Below are positions 34,185 to 42,693 of a stretch of DNA of 64,000 bases, piece by piece. How positions within the stretch are numbered: the stretch's first letter is position 1; each line of letters starts with the position of its first letter. A program made the position numbers and the translations under genes. The notes beneath the pieces are model-generated. The model was not told where the DNA came from, did not search any database, and worked only from the letters and a program-made list of their open reading frames with translations. This DNA is from CALLPQ01 sp039819545 (GTDB lineage Bacteria > Pseudomonadota > Alphaproteobacteria > Caulobacterales > Parvularculaceae): assembly GCA_039819545.1 (NCBI GenBank), contig JBCBRS010000010.1, forward strand, positions 1 to 64,000. The letters are read 5' to 3'.

Positions 34185-34745
34185 TCAATAAGAATCGACT
34201 GTGAGGAAATTTTCTAAAATTTCATCCATTTCAGTCGATTGCAAATTCGTGAGGATTTTACACGGAATATTTAAAACAGCGCAAATCGCCTCAGTATGCG
34301 ATATTCCAACATTCTGATGTTCCATCAATTCAAATTCAGAACGCAATGGCCTTTCTCGGGATGAATCTTTTTCGCGATGTTCTTTAATCTTGGCTGGTGT
34401 CCCCTGCAAGAATACAAAGAGCTTGACTCCTAAAGTTTTGAAAACATCGCTTGTGATTCGGATAAGTTCTTTGCCGTCATCAATTACAGTATGACAATCA
34501 AGAACTGCTAATTCTGCGTCGGATTTCGCGATTTCCTCAATACCAAGGATCAGTAGCTTCTGATTGTCATCAAGATCACCAAGTCTTAAATCTTCAGATG
34601 TTGGAATGTTCCCTTCAAGCGCCGCTTTTTGCAGCTTAATTATTTTGCTGGCTTCCAAATGTACGAATTTATCTCTAGTGTTGAGACTTTTGAGAAAAGT
34701 TGTTTTTCCGACTCCGGATAATCCGGCTAATGCTATAACTTTCAT
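34185..34745 (-). CDS. P-loop nucleoside/nucleotide-kinase-like protein, third gene of the ASCH operon
   Basis: 186 residues. GLSGVGKTT (8-16) is a Walker A motif. VLDCHTVID has the position of the strand-3 acidic residue in adenylate-kinase-like P-loop kinases, and HREKDSSRERPLRSEF gives an arginine-rich lid-type segment. The fold is therefore probably AAA_18/adenylate-kinase-like; the phosphate acceptor is unknown. Start directly abuts the stop of the PIN-GNAT-ASCH gene (34745/34746), so coexpression is nearly certain. The gene is AT-rich relative to the chromosome, as expected for acquired DNA. Confidence 0.85.
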   Translation of the reverse strand: MKVIALAGLSGVGKTTFLKSLNTRDKFVHLEASKIIKLQKAALEGNIPTSEDLRLGDLDDNQKLLILGIEEIAKSDAELAVLDCHTVIDDGKELIRITSDVFKTLGVKLFVFLQGTPAKIKEHREKDSSRERPLRSEFELMEHQNVGISHTEAICAVLNIPCKILTNLQSTEMDEILENFLTVDSY

Positions 34746-36281
34746 TTAAACCTCAAAATTAACACCTAATAGCGGCAGCAATTTATCCAAATTGTCGCGA
34801 GGAATTTTAAAGATCGACTGTTGCGGGTGCGCGCCCATGACGCCTTTTTCTTTAAGAGTAGGAAGCGTTATAGCTTCCGCTATATATGCCGCCAGCAAAA
34901 AATTTATTACCTTCACTGGCCGTTCGGCTGATGCGTTCCATCCTGATAATTGATCTTGACTATAAACGGAGCGCCCTCCCGTCATTGTTAGTAAATCACC
35001 GGTTGATTTTGCTAATGACATGTCTTCAAAAATACCGACGACAGTAAGAGCTTGTGACGGTGGAAAATGAGATTTACCTTTATAAAAAAATAGTAACGAA
35101 CCCGGCTTAACTAAATTTGCTTGTGCTCGGCATAGGTAAACTTTACGAATCGTATTTCCCGGGCGCCTCGGATTTCCGCTCAAACCCTTCGGCTCAAAGA
35201 AATCTTGTTGGGTATTTTGATTCAACTCTGGAAAAAGTTCATCGTGGTAACTTTCACGAATCGGTATTCCAAAAGCTTCGACTGGATTCCTCGTACAAAA
35301 GCGGGGATAATTAGAACGTGCGAGATCATATAGACATTCCTCCGATAACGGGCGAATTCTTTCACGCGAAAATCGGCGTTCATATGTCAATTCACCATCT
35401 TTCGCCTCAATCGTTTTTTGAAATCCATAATATTCGAGCAAGCCAATCAGCGCTTCCTGCTTAGGGTAGGTCGTCACGTAGGCAAGGTCATAATTATTAC
35501 TCTGAGCATACCAGAGTGCTTGTTTCAAAAGTAATTCGCCCAGTTTGATTCCGCGGTTTTCTGGGCGCACTTTGAAAGTGCATATCTTCAAAATCTTATT
35601 TGCAGGAATGGTTGCATCTGTATCATTTTTTGTTTCATCTTTGCGTACTAAAATGCCGGCGATGCCACCATCATCAACGATCCAGCATTTTCTGAATTTT
35701 TTTACGCACTTTTCTTCCCACCAAGAGTCAAACCCATCGTAATCATCACGAAGGGATTCGAAGATTCTATCATCTTTTGGTATAGTGTGAGCGTCCACCT
35801 CCTCGACAGCTCTAAATGGTACGCGCGTGGGTTCATACGTTGAGGTAAGTAGTGATACTGCGTCTCCTACATATAAAACACGGCCCGAGATTTCTGGCGC
35901 ATATTTGGCGACACGTTTATGTAGGCCGCCATCCTCTGTAACAAGAAAGTCGGCAATGTTGATCGCAAGTGCATGAAGTAACTGAGCATCAACGACGTCA
36001 TTCGGTTTCGGGAGGGGACCAAATTGGTTGGCAAGCTTTTCTGGTGTTAGGCCCTTAACTTTTTTTATTACCTGAAATTTATCAAGCTTGCTTAACGAAA
36101 TTTTTTTGCGTTTAGTGATTTTATCCCGCTCTATATCGTCTTTCGCTGCCTCGTGTATGAAAACTTTTACACCATTTTTTCCGGTAAGGTTAAGCAAAGA
36201 TGAAAAATCAGAATGTATTTCCTGATCGTCCTCTAGACCGATAAATACGTTTGTATCAATTAAATAATGCGGCGGACTCAT
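34746..36281 (-). CDS. Three-domain PIN - GNAT acetyltransferase - ASCH/PUA-like protein
   Basis: 511 residues. Residues ~5-145 form a PIN-type nuclease domain: LIDTNVFIGL with Asp9, then NDVVDAQLLHA with Asp95/Asp98, and TEDGGL with Asp117. Residues ~155-305 form a GNAT domain with the acetyl-CoA loop VRPENRGIKLGELLL (238-252) and YYGF near its end. Residues ~340-511 look like an ASCH/EVE (PUA-like) RNA- or modified-base-binding domain (PGSLLFFYKG, ALTVVGIFE). The gene overlaps the upstream XRE-ASCH gene by 26 bp. A nuclease plus acetyltransferase plus RNA reader suggests tRNA or other RNA as target; this is inference. Confidence 0.82.
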   Translation of the reverse strand: MSPPHYLIDTNVFIGLEDDQEIHSDFSSLLNLTGKNGVKVFIHEAAKDDIERDKITKRKKISLSKLDKFQVIKKVKGLTPEKLANQFGPLPKPNDVVDAQLLHALAINIADFLVTEDGGLHKRVAKYAPEISGRVLYVGDAVSLLTSTYEPTRVPFRAVEEVDAHTIPKDDRIFESLRDDYDGFDSWWEEKCVKKFRKCWIVDDGGIAGILVRKDETKNDTDATIPANKILKICTFKVRPENRGIKLGELLLKQALWYAQSNNYDLAYVTTYPKQEALIGLLEYYGFQKTIEAKDGELTYERRFSRERIRPLSEECLYDLARSNYPRFCTRNPVEAFGIPIRESYHDELFPELNQNTQQDFFEPKGLSGNPRRPGNTIRKVYLCRAQANLVKPGSLLFFYKGKSHFPPSQALTVVGIFEDMSLAKSTGDLLTMTGGRSVYSQDQLSGWNASAERPVKVINFLLAAYIAEAITLPTLKEKGVMGAHPQQSIFKIPRDNLDKLLPLLGVNFEV

Positions 36282-37044
36282 ACTTTAATGCTTCTCTTAA
36301 AAGCGGTTTCGCATATAAAAATGATTGCGGGGGTTCAAAATCGAATCTGCTCCTTAATTCATCTAAACTAAGTGAACGATGAAATGGTCGTGCATTCTGA
36401 AACTGAATTACAAAACCGGTTTCAACGCCTGAGAAGTAATCAAAAAAATCATTTTCTTTAATGTGCGCAGTCTCTGAAAAATTTAACCATATATTCTCAA
36501 CAGACTCTTTTAAAACGCCCTGAATTTCTGCGACACCTGTAAGCGCCCGAGTTGGGCTTGTAGAATAAATATACGCTAGAGTTCCTTTAGGAACACTTAC
36601 TGGGAAGCGTCTTCTTAATTCAACCGTTTTTATTCCCGCTAATATTGGTTCTGAATATGTTGGCTTTATGCTTAATACAACATCGCGTTGAGATTTGAAT
36701 TTTTCATCTTCGAAAATGGGGAGGTACAATTGATTGTCATCAAGATGATTTACGTCGAACACTCCTTGCAAATTTAGCAACAATGGCGATGATTTATCAA
36801 ACCCAACTTCAATTTTCAATTTAGCGCCTAGTGCTTCTACATATTTGCGTAATGTTGAAACGTGAACATCACCTCTTTGCTCAAGACGGCTCAGTGCAGT
36901 TTGCCCAATCCCCATTTTATGGGCTATATCTAGTTGTGTTAATCCTGATAATCGTCTCAATTCCTTGAGACGTGCCCCGACTTTTAGCATGTCGCCATGC
37001 TCATTTTTCTGAAGTGTAATGATTTTTCCTGATAACTTTGCCAA
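36256..37044 (-). CDS. XRE-family HTH regulator fused to an ASCH domain
   Basis: 262 residues from a TTG at 37044, or 244 from the ATG at 36990. Residues ~24-77 are a HipB/XRE helix-turn-helix (LRRLSGLTQLDIAHKMGIGQ). Residues ~120-255 are an ASCH domain with the family GxKxxExR signature as GIKTVELR (137-144), then YIYSTSPTRALTGVAEI. It is first in the three-gene operon and probably represses it through the palindrome at 37066-37075. The ASCH part could sense the same ligand or RNA that the second gene acts on. Confidence 0.85.
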   Translation of the reverse strand: MAKLSGKIITLQKNEHGDMLKVGARLKELRRLSGLTQLDIAHKMGIGQTALSRLEQRGDVHVSTLRKYVEALGAKLKIEVGFDKSSPLLLNLQGVFDVNHLDDNQLYLPIFEDEKFKSQRDVVLSIKPTYSEPILAGIKTVELRRRFPVSVPKGTLAYIYSTSPTRALTGVAEIQGVLKESVENIWLNFSETAHIKENDFFDYFSGVETGFVIQFQNARPFHRSLSLDELRSRFDFEPPQSFLYAKPLLREALKYESAALFN

Positions 37045-37065
37045 TTTAAGCCCCGATTCTAATAC

Positions 37066-37075
37066 ATGATATCAT
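37066..37075 (-). promoter_or_regulatory. ATGATATCAT palindrome, candidate XRE operator
   Basis: A perfect 10-bp palindrome lies 22 bp upstream of the TTG start of the XRE-ASCH gene in an AT-rich stretch. Position and size suit a repressor site over the promoter. Confidence 0.4.
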
Positions 37076-37356
37076 TTAACGAATATGACGCTCAAGACAT
37101 ATTGTGATTTGGCTTGTTGTTGAAAAAATTGTTTAGCGATTTCGAAAATTATCGTCATTATGTCTATTTTCCCAACTGCCTATAATTTGAAGGGGCTTCG
37201 CCCCTCGCGGGCGCAAGGCATCCAAACGTCTCCCCGCCCTTCGGCAAGCCTTCAGATCGGGGCCCCTCGTTCGGAGCCTCCTTGCCCCCGCTACCCCCAT
37301 CCTCGCCGGAGAGCAAGGGTTGCCTGCGCAACCCATACCAAAGGAAGGGAACATAC

Positions 37357-37566
37357 ATGACCAATAGCAATGACAATCAACTGCCCGATACGATCACCAT
37401 CACATGGAGCATCAAGGACGTTCTGGAAGTCAGGCCGGACTTAACCGACGAGCAGGCGCGCAAGGCTTTGCACCACGCCAAAGACAGCCATGATGCACAT
37501 TGCGGCATCAACTGGGACACGCTGGAAATCGCAGCGGATGCTCTGTTTTCTTATGATGGGGATTAG
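37357..37566 (+). CDS. Small island protein of unknown function
   Basis: 69 residues (MTNSNDNQLPDTITITWSIK...), strongly acidic. The ATG at 37357 has a good AAGGAAGGGA ribosome site. WSIKDVLEVRPDLTDEQARK and CGINWDTLEIAADALF resemble small proteins found on plasmids and phages, but no function is known. The preceding 150 bp is GC-rich and full of short hairpins (GGGGCTTCGCCCC, GGGTTGCCTGCGCAACCC), a long structured leader. It converges on the ParE gene. Confidence 0.75.
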   Translation: MTNSNDNQLPDTITITWSIKDVLEVRPDLTDEQARKALHHAKDSHDAHCGINWDTLEIAADALFSYDGD

Positions 37567-37569
37567 CCG

Positions 37570-37860
37570 TTATTCATCGATAGGATATTGCCGCGAAGTA
37601 TGCAGTATACGTTCAATATCGATATGATAGTCATCTGGCAGGGTATAGACGATCACGAACGGATAGCGCGTGACCGATAATTCGCGGGTATCTTCAACGC
37701 GTCCGGGGCGACCCAAAAATGGAAAATTCTCAAGCTGGTCAATGGTTGCAAAGATTGTGATGAGAACCCGCTCACAGGCCGCTGGGTTTTTAGGGTGCAG
37801 ATAATCCCGGATAGAGTGAATATCAGCGCGTGCATCATCCGCAAAGCGAATGTGCATCAA
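37570..37860 (-). CDS. parE: Type II toxin of the RelE/ParE superfamily
   Basis: 96 residues with the ParE pattern: FADDARADIHSIRDYL at the start, ENFPFLGRPG in the middle, ELSVTRYPFVIVYTL and a basic HTSRQYP end. ParE toxins poison gyrase, while RelE relatives cut mRNA; the sequence looks ParE-like. It overlaps the antitoxin gene by ATGA. Confidence 0.9.
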   Translation of the reverse strand: MMHIRFADDARADIHSIRDYLHPKNPAACERVLITIFATIDQLENFPFLGRPGRVEDTRELSVTRYPFVIVYTLPDDYHIDIERILHTSRQYPIDE

Positions 37861-38042
37861 ACACCAAATTCTTTGCGCACGTCATCGGCTGGCGTGTACT
37901 TCATTTCGCCGCGCGCTTTCTTGGCAAGGGTTTTACGAATCTCATCATCCATCCATGCGCGATGCGCAGGATCGATGGTCTCTGTGTCCTTGCTTGGGCG
38001 CAAAAATTCTTCGACCGTGGGTGTTTCTTTTACCTCTGACAT
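37857..38042 (-). CDS. Antitoxin partner of the ParE-like toxin
   Basis: 61 residues from the ATG at 38042 (MSEVKETPTVEEFLRPSKDT); an upstream ATG at 38078 is possible. The chain is short and charged, with the DDEIRKTLAKKARGEMKYTP region expected to wrap the toxin. The ATGA overlap with the toxin gene is the classical antitoxin-first arrangement. Confidence 0.82.
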   Translation of the reverse strand: MSEVKETPTVEEFLRPSKDTETIDPAHRAWMDDEIRKTLAKKARGEMKYTPADDVRKEFGV

Positions 38043-38116
38043 AATTTCATTATACCCTAAGACCGTTGTTAATTCCACACGATTTCAAAAGGCTGTAACG
38101 CCCATAAACCATGGGT

Positions 38117-38284
38117 TTAAGGACTCAAGGAGCGCGCCCGCCGCCGCCTGCGCCGTGGTTTCATAGGCTCGGCAGGTGGCTCTCTGCCCATGACCAGATA
38201 GCGCGTTACATCGGATCGAAGCTCATGCAGCTGGCGCGTGATCAGGGCATGGCGTTCGGCGCGGTCACGGGTTTTGGCGGCCAT
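38117..38284 (-). CDS. Possible 55-residue basic protein
   Basis: An ATG at 38284 opens a short frame MAAKTRDRAERHALITRQLH, ending in an arginine cluster (PRRRRRRAR) before TAA at 38117. It looks like a small helical, DNA- or RNA-binding type peptide of an island, but there is no independent support. The opposite strand also has an open frame here, which I trust less. Confidence 0.35.
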   Translation of the reverse strand: MAAKTRDRAERHALITRQLHELRSDVTRYLVMGREPPAEPMKPRRRRRRARSLSP

Positions 38285-38642
38285 GGCTTAGGCACTCCCG
38301 CATTGTCCGTGTGCAGATTTTACTTGCGTTCTGGCGGTTCGATGCCGTTCAGTCATGTTACCCTTGGCATGATCAAACGGCGCCGCACGGTGTTTGAAGG
38401 ATTGGCGCGCTTGACTGATATGATTTTTCAGCGCGGGTGTGTGGCTTTTCCGTCAGAAACGGCGCAGCAATTTTGAATTGCGCTTTTGATCTCACGCGGA
38501 TCGATACCCACCCGCTCGGCTTGTTGCCATTTCGCCAGCGTAGAGCGTATTGGCCGTTGATTTTTGGGTGGCCCCGGTAAACTCTTGCGGTCCTACCGGA
38601 TTGCCCTTGCGCGCGCCTGCAAAGTCATGAGAAAAACGTTGT
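38285..38642. other. Right flank of the island, no clear gene
   Basis: About 360 bp between the island and lapA. A minus-strand frame contains RSTLAKWQQAERVGIDPREI without a usable start codon, so it may be a relic of a lost gene. I see no second tRNA end here that would mark an att site. The usual ihfB gene before lapA is missing. Confidence 0.4.
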
Positions 38643-38984
38643 ATGAAAATGCTTTTGAATCTTTTGGTCTGGTTTCCGCTCGCCATCATTGGCGTTGCGT
38701 TTTTAACGGCGAACCGCGCGCTTGTGTCGGTAAGCTTGAACCCGTTTGCTGATGGTAGTGAATTTCTCACCTCGCCCGCGTTGCCCATGTGGGTTTGGCT
38801 GATGATGATGCTGTTTATTGGTGTGGGGCTTGGCTCGCTGGGGATGTATTCGTCGAGCGCGCCGAAACGGCAAAAAGCCCGGGCCCTGAAGGCGGAGCTG
38901 CGCAGTGTGCGGGCCGAACTGGCCAATTTGCGCGAAGCAGAGCCATCGGGCGAGAATTTGCCGGTATTGCAATCGGCCGACTAG
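38643..38984 (+). CDS. lapA: LapA-domain (DUF1049) membrane protein
   Basis: 113 residues with two transmembrane helices (~5-25, ~47-68) and a C-terminal coiled coil (KALKAELRSVRAELANLREA in the cytosol), the LapA pattern. In enterobacteria LapA works with LapB/FtsH in LPS regulation. It is followed 37 bp later by trpF, the usual alphaproteobacterial order, though ihfB is not upstream. Confidence 0.85.
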   Translation: MKMLLNLLVWFPLAIIGVAFLTANRALVSVSLNPFADGSEFLTSPALPMWVWLMMMLFIGVGLGSLGMYSSSAPKRQKARALKAELRSVRAELANLREAEPSGENLPVLQSAD

Positions 38985-39021
38985 CGGGCCCCTTGCGCGG
39001 CGTTGGAACCGGTCAGACCTG

Positions 39022-39720
39022 ATGGCGATCATTAAAATCTGCGGCGTGGGTGATCAAGCTGCACTGACCGCTGCCGTCAGCGCGGGTGCGACCCATGTGG
39101 GTTTCGTTTTTCATCCGAAATCACCCCGTCATCTTCAACTTGATGAGGCGCAGGCGCTTCGGGCCGAAATCGATGTGAGTGCCGTCCATGCCCGCCCGCA
39201 AATCGTGGCGTTGGTTGCGGACAAAAGCGCCGACGCGCTGGCCAGACTGGCCGAAGCGGTGCGCCCCGACACTATTCAATGCCATGGTCAAGAGACGCCC
39301 CACGACCTGACGATTTTGCGTGCGGCCCTGCCGGCCCACACAGAGCTTTGGAAGGCTTTCGGCGTAACCAATTCCAATGACCTTGCGGAGTCTAAGACGT
39401 TTGGCGAGGTGGCTGATACCCTGGTGCTGGATGCCCGGCCACCCGCAGACGCGGCCTATGGCGGCGGGCATGGCCGCACGTTTGACTGGTCCGTTTTGGC
39501 AAAGGCTGCTGAGGCGGGGCATCTGGGCGCCGTTCCGTGGGTCCTCGCAGGCGGCCTAACGCCGGAGACAGTAGCCGGGGCGGTGGCGCAAGTGGGCGCA
39601 TTGCCCGGCTTTGCGGGGGTTGATGTTTCCTCCGGCGTCGAAAGCGCCCCGGGGCAAAAGGACCCCGTTGCCATCGACGCCTTTATCCTGGCGGCCCGGC
39701 GCGCTATGGACACGTTCTGA
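39022..39720 (+). CDS. trpF: Phosphoribosylanthranilate isomerase
   Basis: Third step of tryptophan synthesis from anthranilate. 232 residues from the ATG at 39022 (MAIIKICGVGDQAAL). A TIM barrel with KICG (catalytic Cys), HVGFVFHPKSPR, QCHGQE, the catalytic Asp in VLDARPP and GGLTPETV near the C-terminus, then GVDVSSGVE. It lies 24 bp before trpB. Confidence 0.96.
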   Translation: MAIIKICGVGDQAALTAAVSAGATHVGFVFHPKSPRHLQLDEAQALRAEIDVSAVHARPQIVALVADKSADALARLAEAVRPDTIQCHGQETPHDLTILRAALPAHTELWKAFGVTNSNDLAESKTFGEVADTLVLDARPPADAAYGGGHGRTFDWSVLAKAAEAGHLGAVPWVLAGGLTPETVAGAVAQVGALPGFAGVDVSSGVESAPGQKDPVAIDAFILAARRAMDTF

Positions 39721-39744
39721 GTTTCCCTTTTGCCGGATTGTTTT

Positions 39745-41025
39745 ATGGCTTCTTCTGCGTCTGTTTCCGCCCCCCATTCGGCGACGCCCACCCGCCCGAA
39801 TTCTTTCCGCGAAGGGCCCGATGCGGAGGGCCGCTTTGGCCAGTTCGGCGGCCGGTTTGTGGCCGAGACGTTGATGCCGCTAATCCTCGCACTGGAGGCA
39901 GAATATGAGGCGGCCAAAGCCGATCCAGATTTTACCACCGAACTTGATTATTACCTGAAGCATTATGTGGGCCGGCCCTCGCCGCTTTATTTTGCCGAAC
40001 GGCTAACGGACTATGCCCGCACCCTTACGCAAAAAGCAGGGCATCCGGACAAAGGCGCAAAGCTCTATTTCAAACGCGACGAGCTCAACCATACCGGCGC
40101 GCACAAAATCAATAACTGCATCGGGCAGATTTTACTCGCCAAACGCATGGGCAAAACCCGCATCATTGCCGAAACCGGTGCCGGTCAACATGGCGTTGCT
40201 ACGGCAACCGTTTGTGCGCGGTTTAATTTGCCCTGCGTGATTTATATGGGCGCCACCGATGTGGAGCGGCAAAAGCCAAACGTCTTTCGTATGAAACTTC
40301 TGGGGGCGGAGATTGTGCCGGTAACCTCTGGCACGGGCACCCTGAAGGACGCCATGAACGAGGCGTTACGCGACTGGGTCACCAATGTGGATGATACATT
40401 CTACATCATCGGCACAGCCGCCGGGCCGCACCCCTATCCCGCGATGGTCCGGGATTTTCAATCGGTTATTGGCCGCGAGGCAAAAGCGCAGATGCAAGAG
40501 GCCGAAGGCCGCCTACCCGATGCGATTATGGCGTGTATCGGTGGTGGCTCTAACGCCATTGGGCTTTTTCATCCGTTCCTGGATGATCCCGATACAGAGA
40601 TTTATGGCGTGGAGGCAGCGGGGCACGGTGTTCATACCGATAAACACGCAGCTTCCCTGACCGGCGGCACACCCGGCGTCCTGCACGGTAATCGCACCTA
40701 TCTGTTACAGGATGGCGATGGCCAGATTACCGACGCCCACTCCATCTCCGCCGGGCTCGATTATCCCGGTATCGGGCCAGAGCATAGCTGGCTCCACGAA
40801 ACGGGCCGTGTCACCTATCTATCGGCCACGGATGAAGAAGCACTGGCCCATTTTCAACTGTGCGCCCGGTTGGAGGGCATTATCCCAGCGTTGGAGCCTG
40901 CCCACGCCCTCGCCCGCGCCATGGACCTTATCCAGACGATGGACCGCGAAAAGATCCTGATCCTGAATATGTGCGGGCGCGGGGATAAGGATATCTTCTC
41001 GGTGATGGATGCATTAGGGGCCTAG
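39745..41025 (+). CDS. trpB: Tryptophan synthase beta chain
   Basis: Joins indole and serine using PLP. 426 residues from the ATG at 39745. Signatures include FGQFGGRFVAETLMP, LYFKRDELNHTGAHKINN with the PLP lysine, AETGAGQHG, GGGSNAIG for phosphate binding and SGRGD-like CGRGDKDIF at the end. The stop codon TAG coincides with the first bases of repeat copy B. trpA, normally next, is not in the window after it. Confidence 0.97.
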   Translation: MASSASVSAPHSATPTRPNSFREGPDAEGRFGQFGGRFVAETLMPLILALEAEYEAAKADPDFTTELDYYLKHYVGRPSPLYFAERLTDYARTLTQKAGHPDKGAKLYFKRDELNHTGAHKINNCIGQILLAKRMGKTRIIAETGAGQHGVATATVCARFNLPCVIYMGATDVERQKPNVFRMKLLGAEIVPVTSGTGTLKDAMNEALRDWVTNVDDTFYIIGTAAGPHPYPAMVRDFQSVIGREAKAQMQEAEGRLPDAIMACIGGGSNAIGLFHPFLDDPDTEIYGVEAAGHGVHTDKHAASLTGGTPGVLHGNRTYLLQDGDGQITDAHSISAGLDYPGIGPEHSWLHETGRVTYLSATDEEALAHFQLCARLEGIIPALEPAHALARAMDLIQTMDREKILILNMCGRGDKDIFSVMDALGA

Positions 41026-41126
41026 AGTGCGTTCACAAAAAGTGTGATCGGTTTTTGGGTTCGAACGCGCGACCAATAAGGAATCTAGACTGCGTTTTTG
41101 ATTCAACAAAAAGTAAACGCAGTCTA
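41023..41126 (+). repeat. MITE-like element, copy B (104 bp, internal deletion)
   Basis: Same ends as copies A and C, but the internal TCGATGG/CCATCGA hairpin is replaced by GTTTTT, making it 18 bp shorter. It is flanked as C-TA...TA-G, which points to insertion into a CTAG site with TA duplication. That CTAG is the end of trpB, so the element begins at its stop codon. The GACTGCGTTT/AAACGCAGTC hairpin at the far end could stabilise the trpB mRNA end. Confidence 0.9.
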
Positions 41127-41308
41127 GGAATTATTAGCAAATCCATCCTTCGAGACGCGCGGCGCTCTGTTTAGGGTGAGACCTTGACTATTCATAGAGA
41201 CGTCGCCCCAAAAAAAGGGGGGCGGCGGGAAGGGGCGCCGCAGCGATTGTCTCAAAGGACAGAGCGAAGGTCGCCGCTTTGCGTACCACCGAAGACCGCA
41301 AGGTATGA

Positions 41309-42568
41309 TCACCCAACCGTAACCAGGCCGTGCTTTTTCTTGCCCACCGACAATTTAATGACACCGTCGAGAACATCATCCGTACCCAGTGGTCTTTCTT
41401 CTTTAACCGGTGCGTCATTAATCTTCAGGGCCCCGGCCTTTATATGGCGACGGCCTTCGCCATTGGAGGCAATCAAGCCCACGGCCCGGAAGGCCTCCAT
41501 CACGGGGTAGCCAGCAACCAATTGATCGGTCGTCACGGTCACGCTGGGCAGGTCATCGCCCGCATTGCCGCTGACAAAGACGTCCTGGGCTGTCTGGGCG
41601 GCTCTTTCAGCGGCCTCGCGCCCATGCAACATGGCTGTGGCTTCGGTGGCGAGGATCTTTTTGGCTTCGTTGATCTCTGCGCCTTGTAACGCGCCCAGAC
41701 GATTAACCTCATCCATGGGCAGGACCGTAAAGCGCGCCAGCATGGTCGCCACATCAGCGTCTTCGGTATTGCGCCAGTATTGCCAATAGTCATAGGGGCT
41801 GAACATATCGCCATTCAGCCAGACGGCGCCGTCTTCGGTCTTGCCCATCTTCTTGCCAGAGGCAGTGGTAAGGAGCGGGGTCGTCAGTCCAAAGACTTCC
41901 GCACCATCTTTGCGACGACAAAGCTCCACCCCATTGACAATGTTGCCCCACTGGTCAGAGCCCCCCATCTGTAAAACGCAGGTTTCGCGATTATAGAGGG
42001 CGTGAAAATCATAGGCTTGCATCAGCATATAGTTGAATTCGAGGAATGATAATGGGCTCTCACGATCCAGCCGCAGTTTGACCGAGTCAAAGGTCAGCAT
42101 ACGATTTATCGTAAAATGCACGCCATAGTCGCGCAGGAACGCCACATAGGAAAGCTGGTCCAGCCATTCGGCGTTATCCACCATAATGGCGCCGTCTTTG
42201 GCGTCAAAATCGAGGAAGCGGGAGAAAACACCCTTGATTGATGCAATATTGTCCGCAATCTCCCCCTCGGTCAGCAGCGAGCGGGCGGTATCCTTGAAAG
42301 ACGGATCGCCAACCTTTGTGGTGCCACCGCCCATGAGCGCGATGGCGCGGTGACCGGTTTGTGTAAACCAATAAAGCATCATAATCTGGATGAGACTGCC
42401 CACATGCAGGCTTTTGGCCGTGGCATCAAAGCCGATATAGCCCGTGAGCCGGTCGCGCGCGGCGCGTTCATCAAGCGCTTCCAGATTGGTGCCCTGATGA
42501 ATAAAGCCACGCTCGGCAAGAACGCCAATAAAATCGGATTTTGCAGAAAATGTTAAGGGATTGGTCAT
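41309..42568 (-). CDS. tyrS: Tyrosyl-tRNA synthetase
   Basis: Charges tRNA-Tyr. 419 residues from the ATG at 42568 (MTNPLTFSAKSDFIGVLAER). Class I signatures: LHVGSLIQIM (HIGH) and KKMGKTEDGAVW (KMSKS equivalent); GGSDQWGNI and QMGGSDQ are the tyrosine/adenylate site. The C-terminal S4-like domain ends VGKKKHGLVTVG. Divergent from anmK, as in most Alphaproteobacteria. Confidence 0.97.
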   Translation of the reverse strand: MTNPLTFSAKSDFIGVLAERGFIHQGTNLEALDERAARDRLTGYIGFDATAKSLHVGSLIQIMMLYWFTQTGHRAIALMGGGTTKVGDPSFKDTARSLLTEGEIADNIASIKGVFSRFLDFDAKDGAIMVDNAEWLDQLSYVAFLRDYGVHFTINRMLTFDSVKLRLDRESPLSFLEFNYMLMQAYDFHALYNRETCVLQMGGSDQWGNIVNGVELCRRKDGAEVFGLTTPLLTTASGKKMGKTEDGAVWLNGDMFSPYDYWQYWRNTEDADVATMLARFTVLPMDEVNRLGALQGAEINEAKKILATEATAMLHGREAAERAAQTAQDVFVSGNAGDDLPSVTVTTDQLVAGYPVMEAFRAVGLIASNGEGRRHIKAGALKINDAPVKEERPLGTDDVLDGVIKLSVGKKKHGLVTVG

Positions 42569-42693
42569 TAGGTTGGAGCCCGTGATCACAACAAGTCAGG
42601 CCGAAGCCGCCAAAGCCGCCACGACCATCGTGAGAGAGGGAGCTACCATGGTGCCGTCACTTTTCCAACCGGGCCCGTATGCGGAGCAGCCCC

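Noticed and set aside
38111..38476. 121-codon plus-strand frame at the island's right flank
   Set aside because: No ribosome site and unnatural composition; the opposite-strand 55-codon frame looks better, though also weak.
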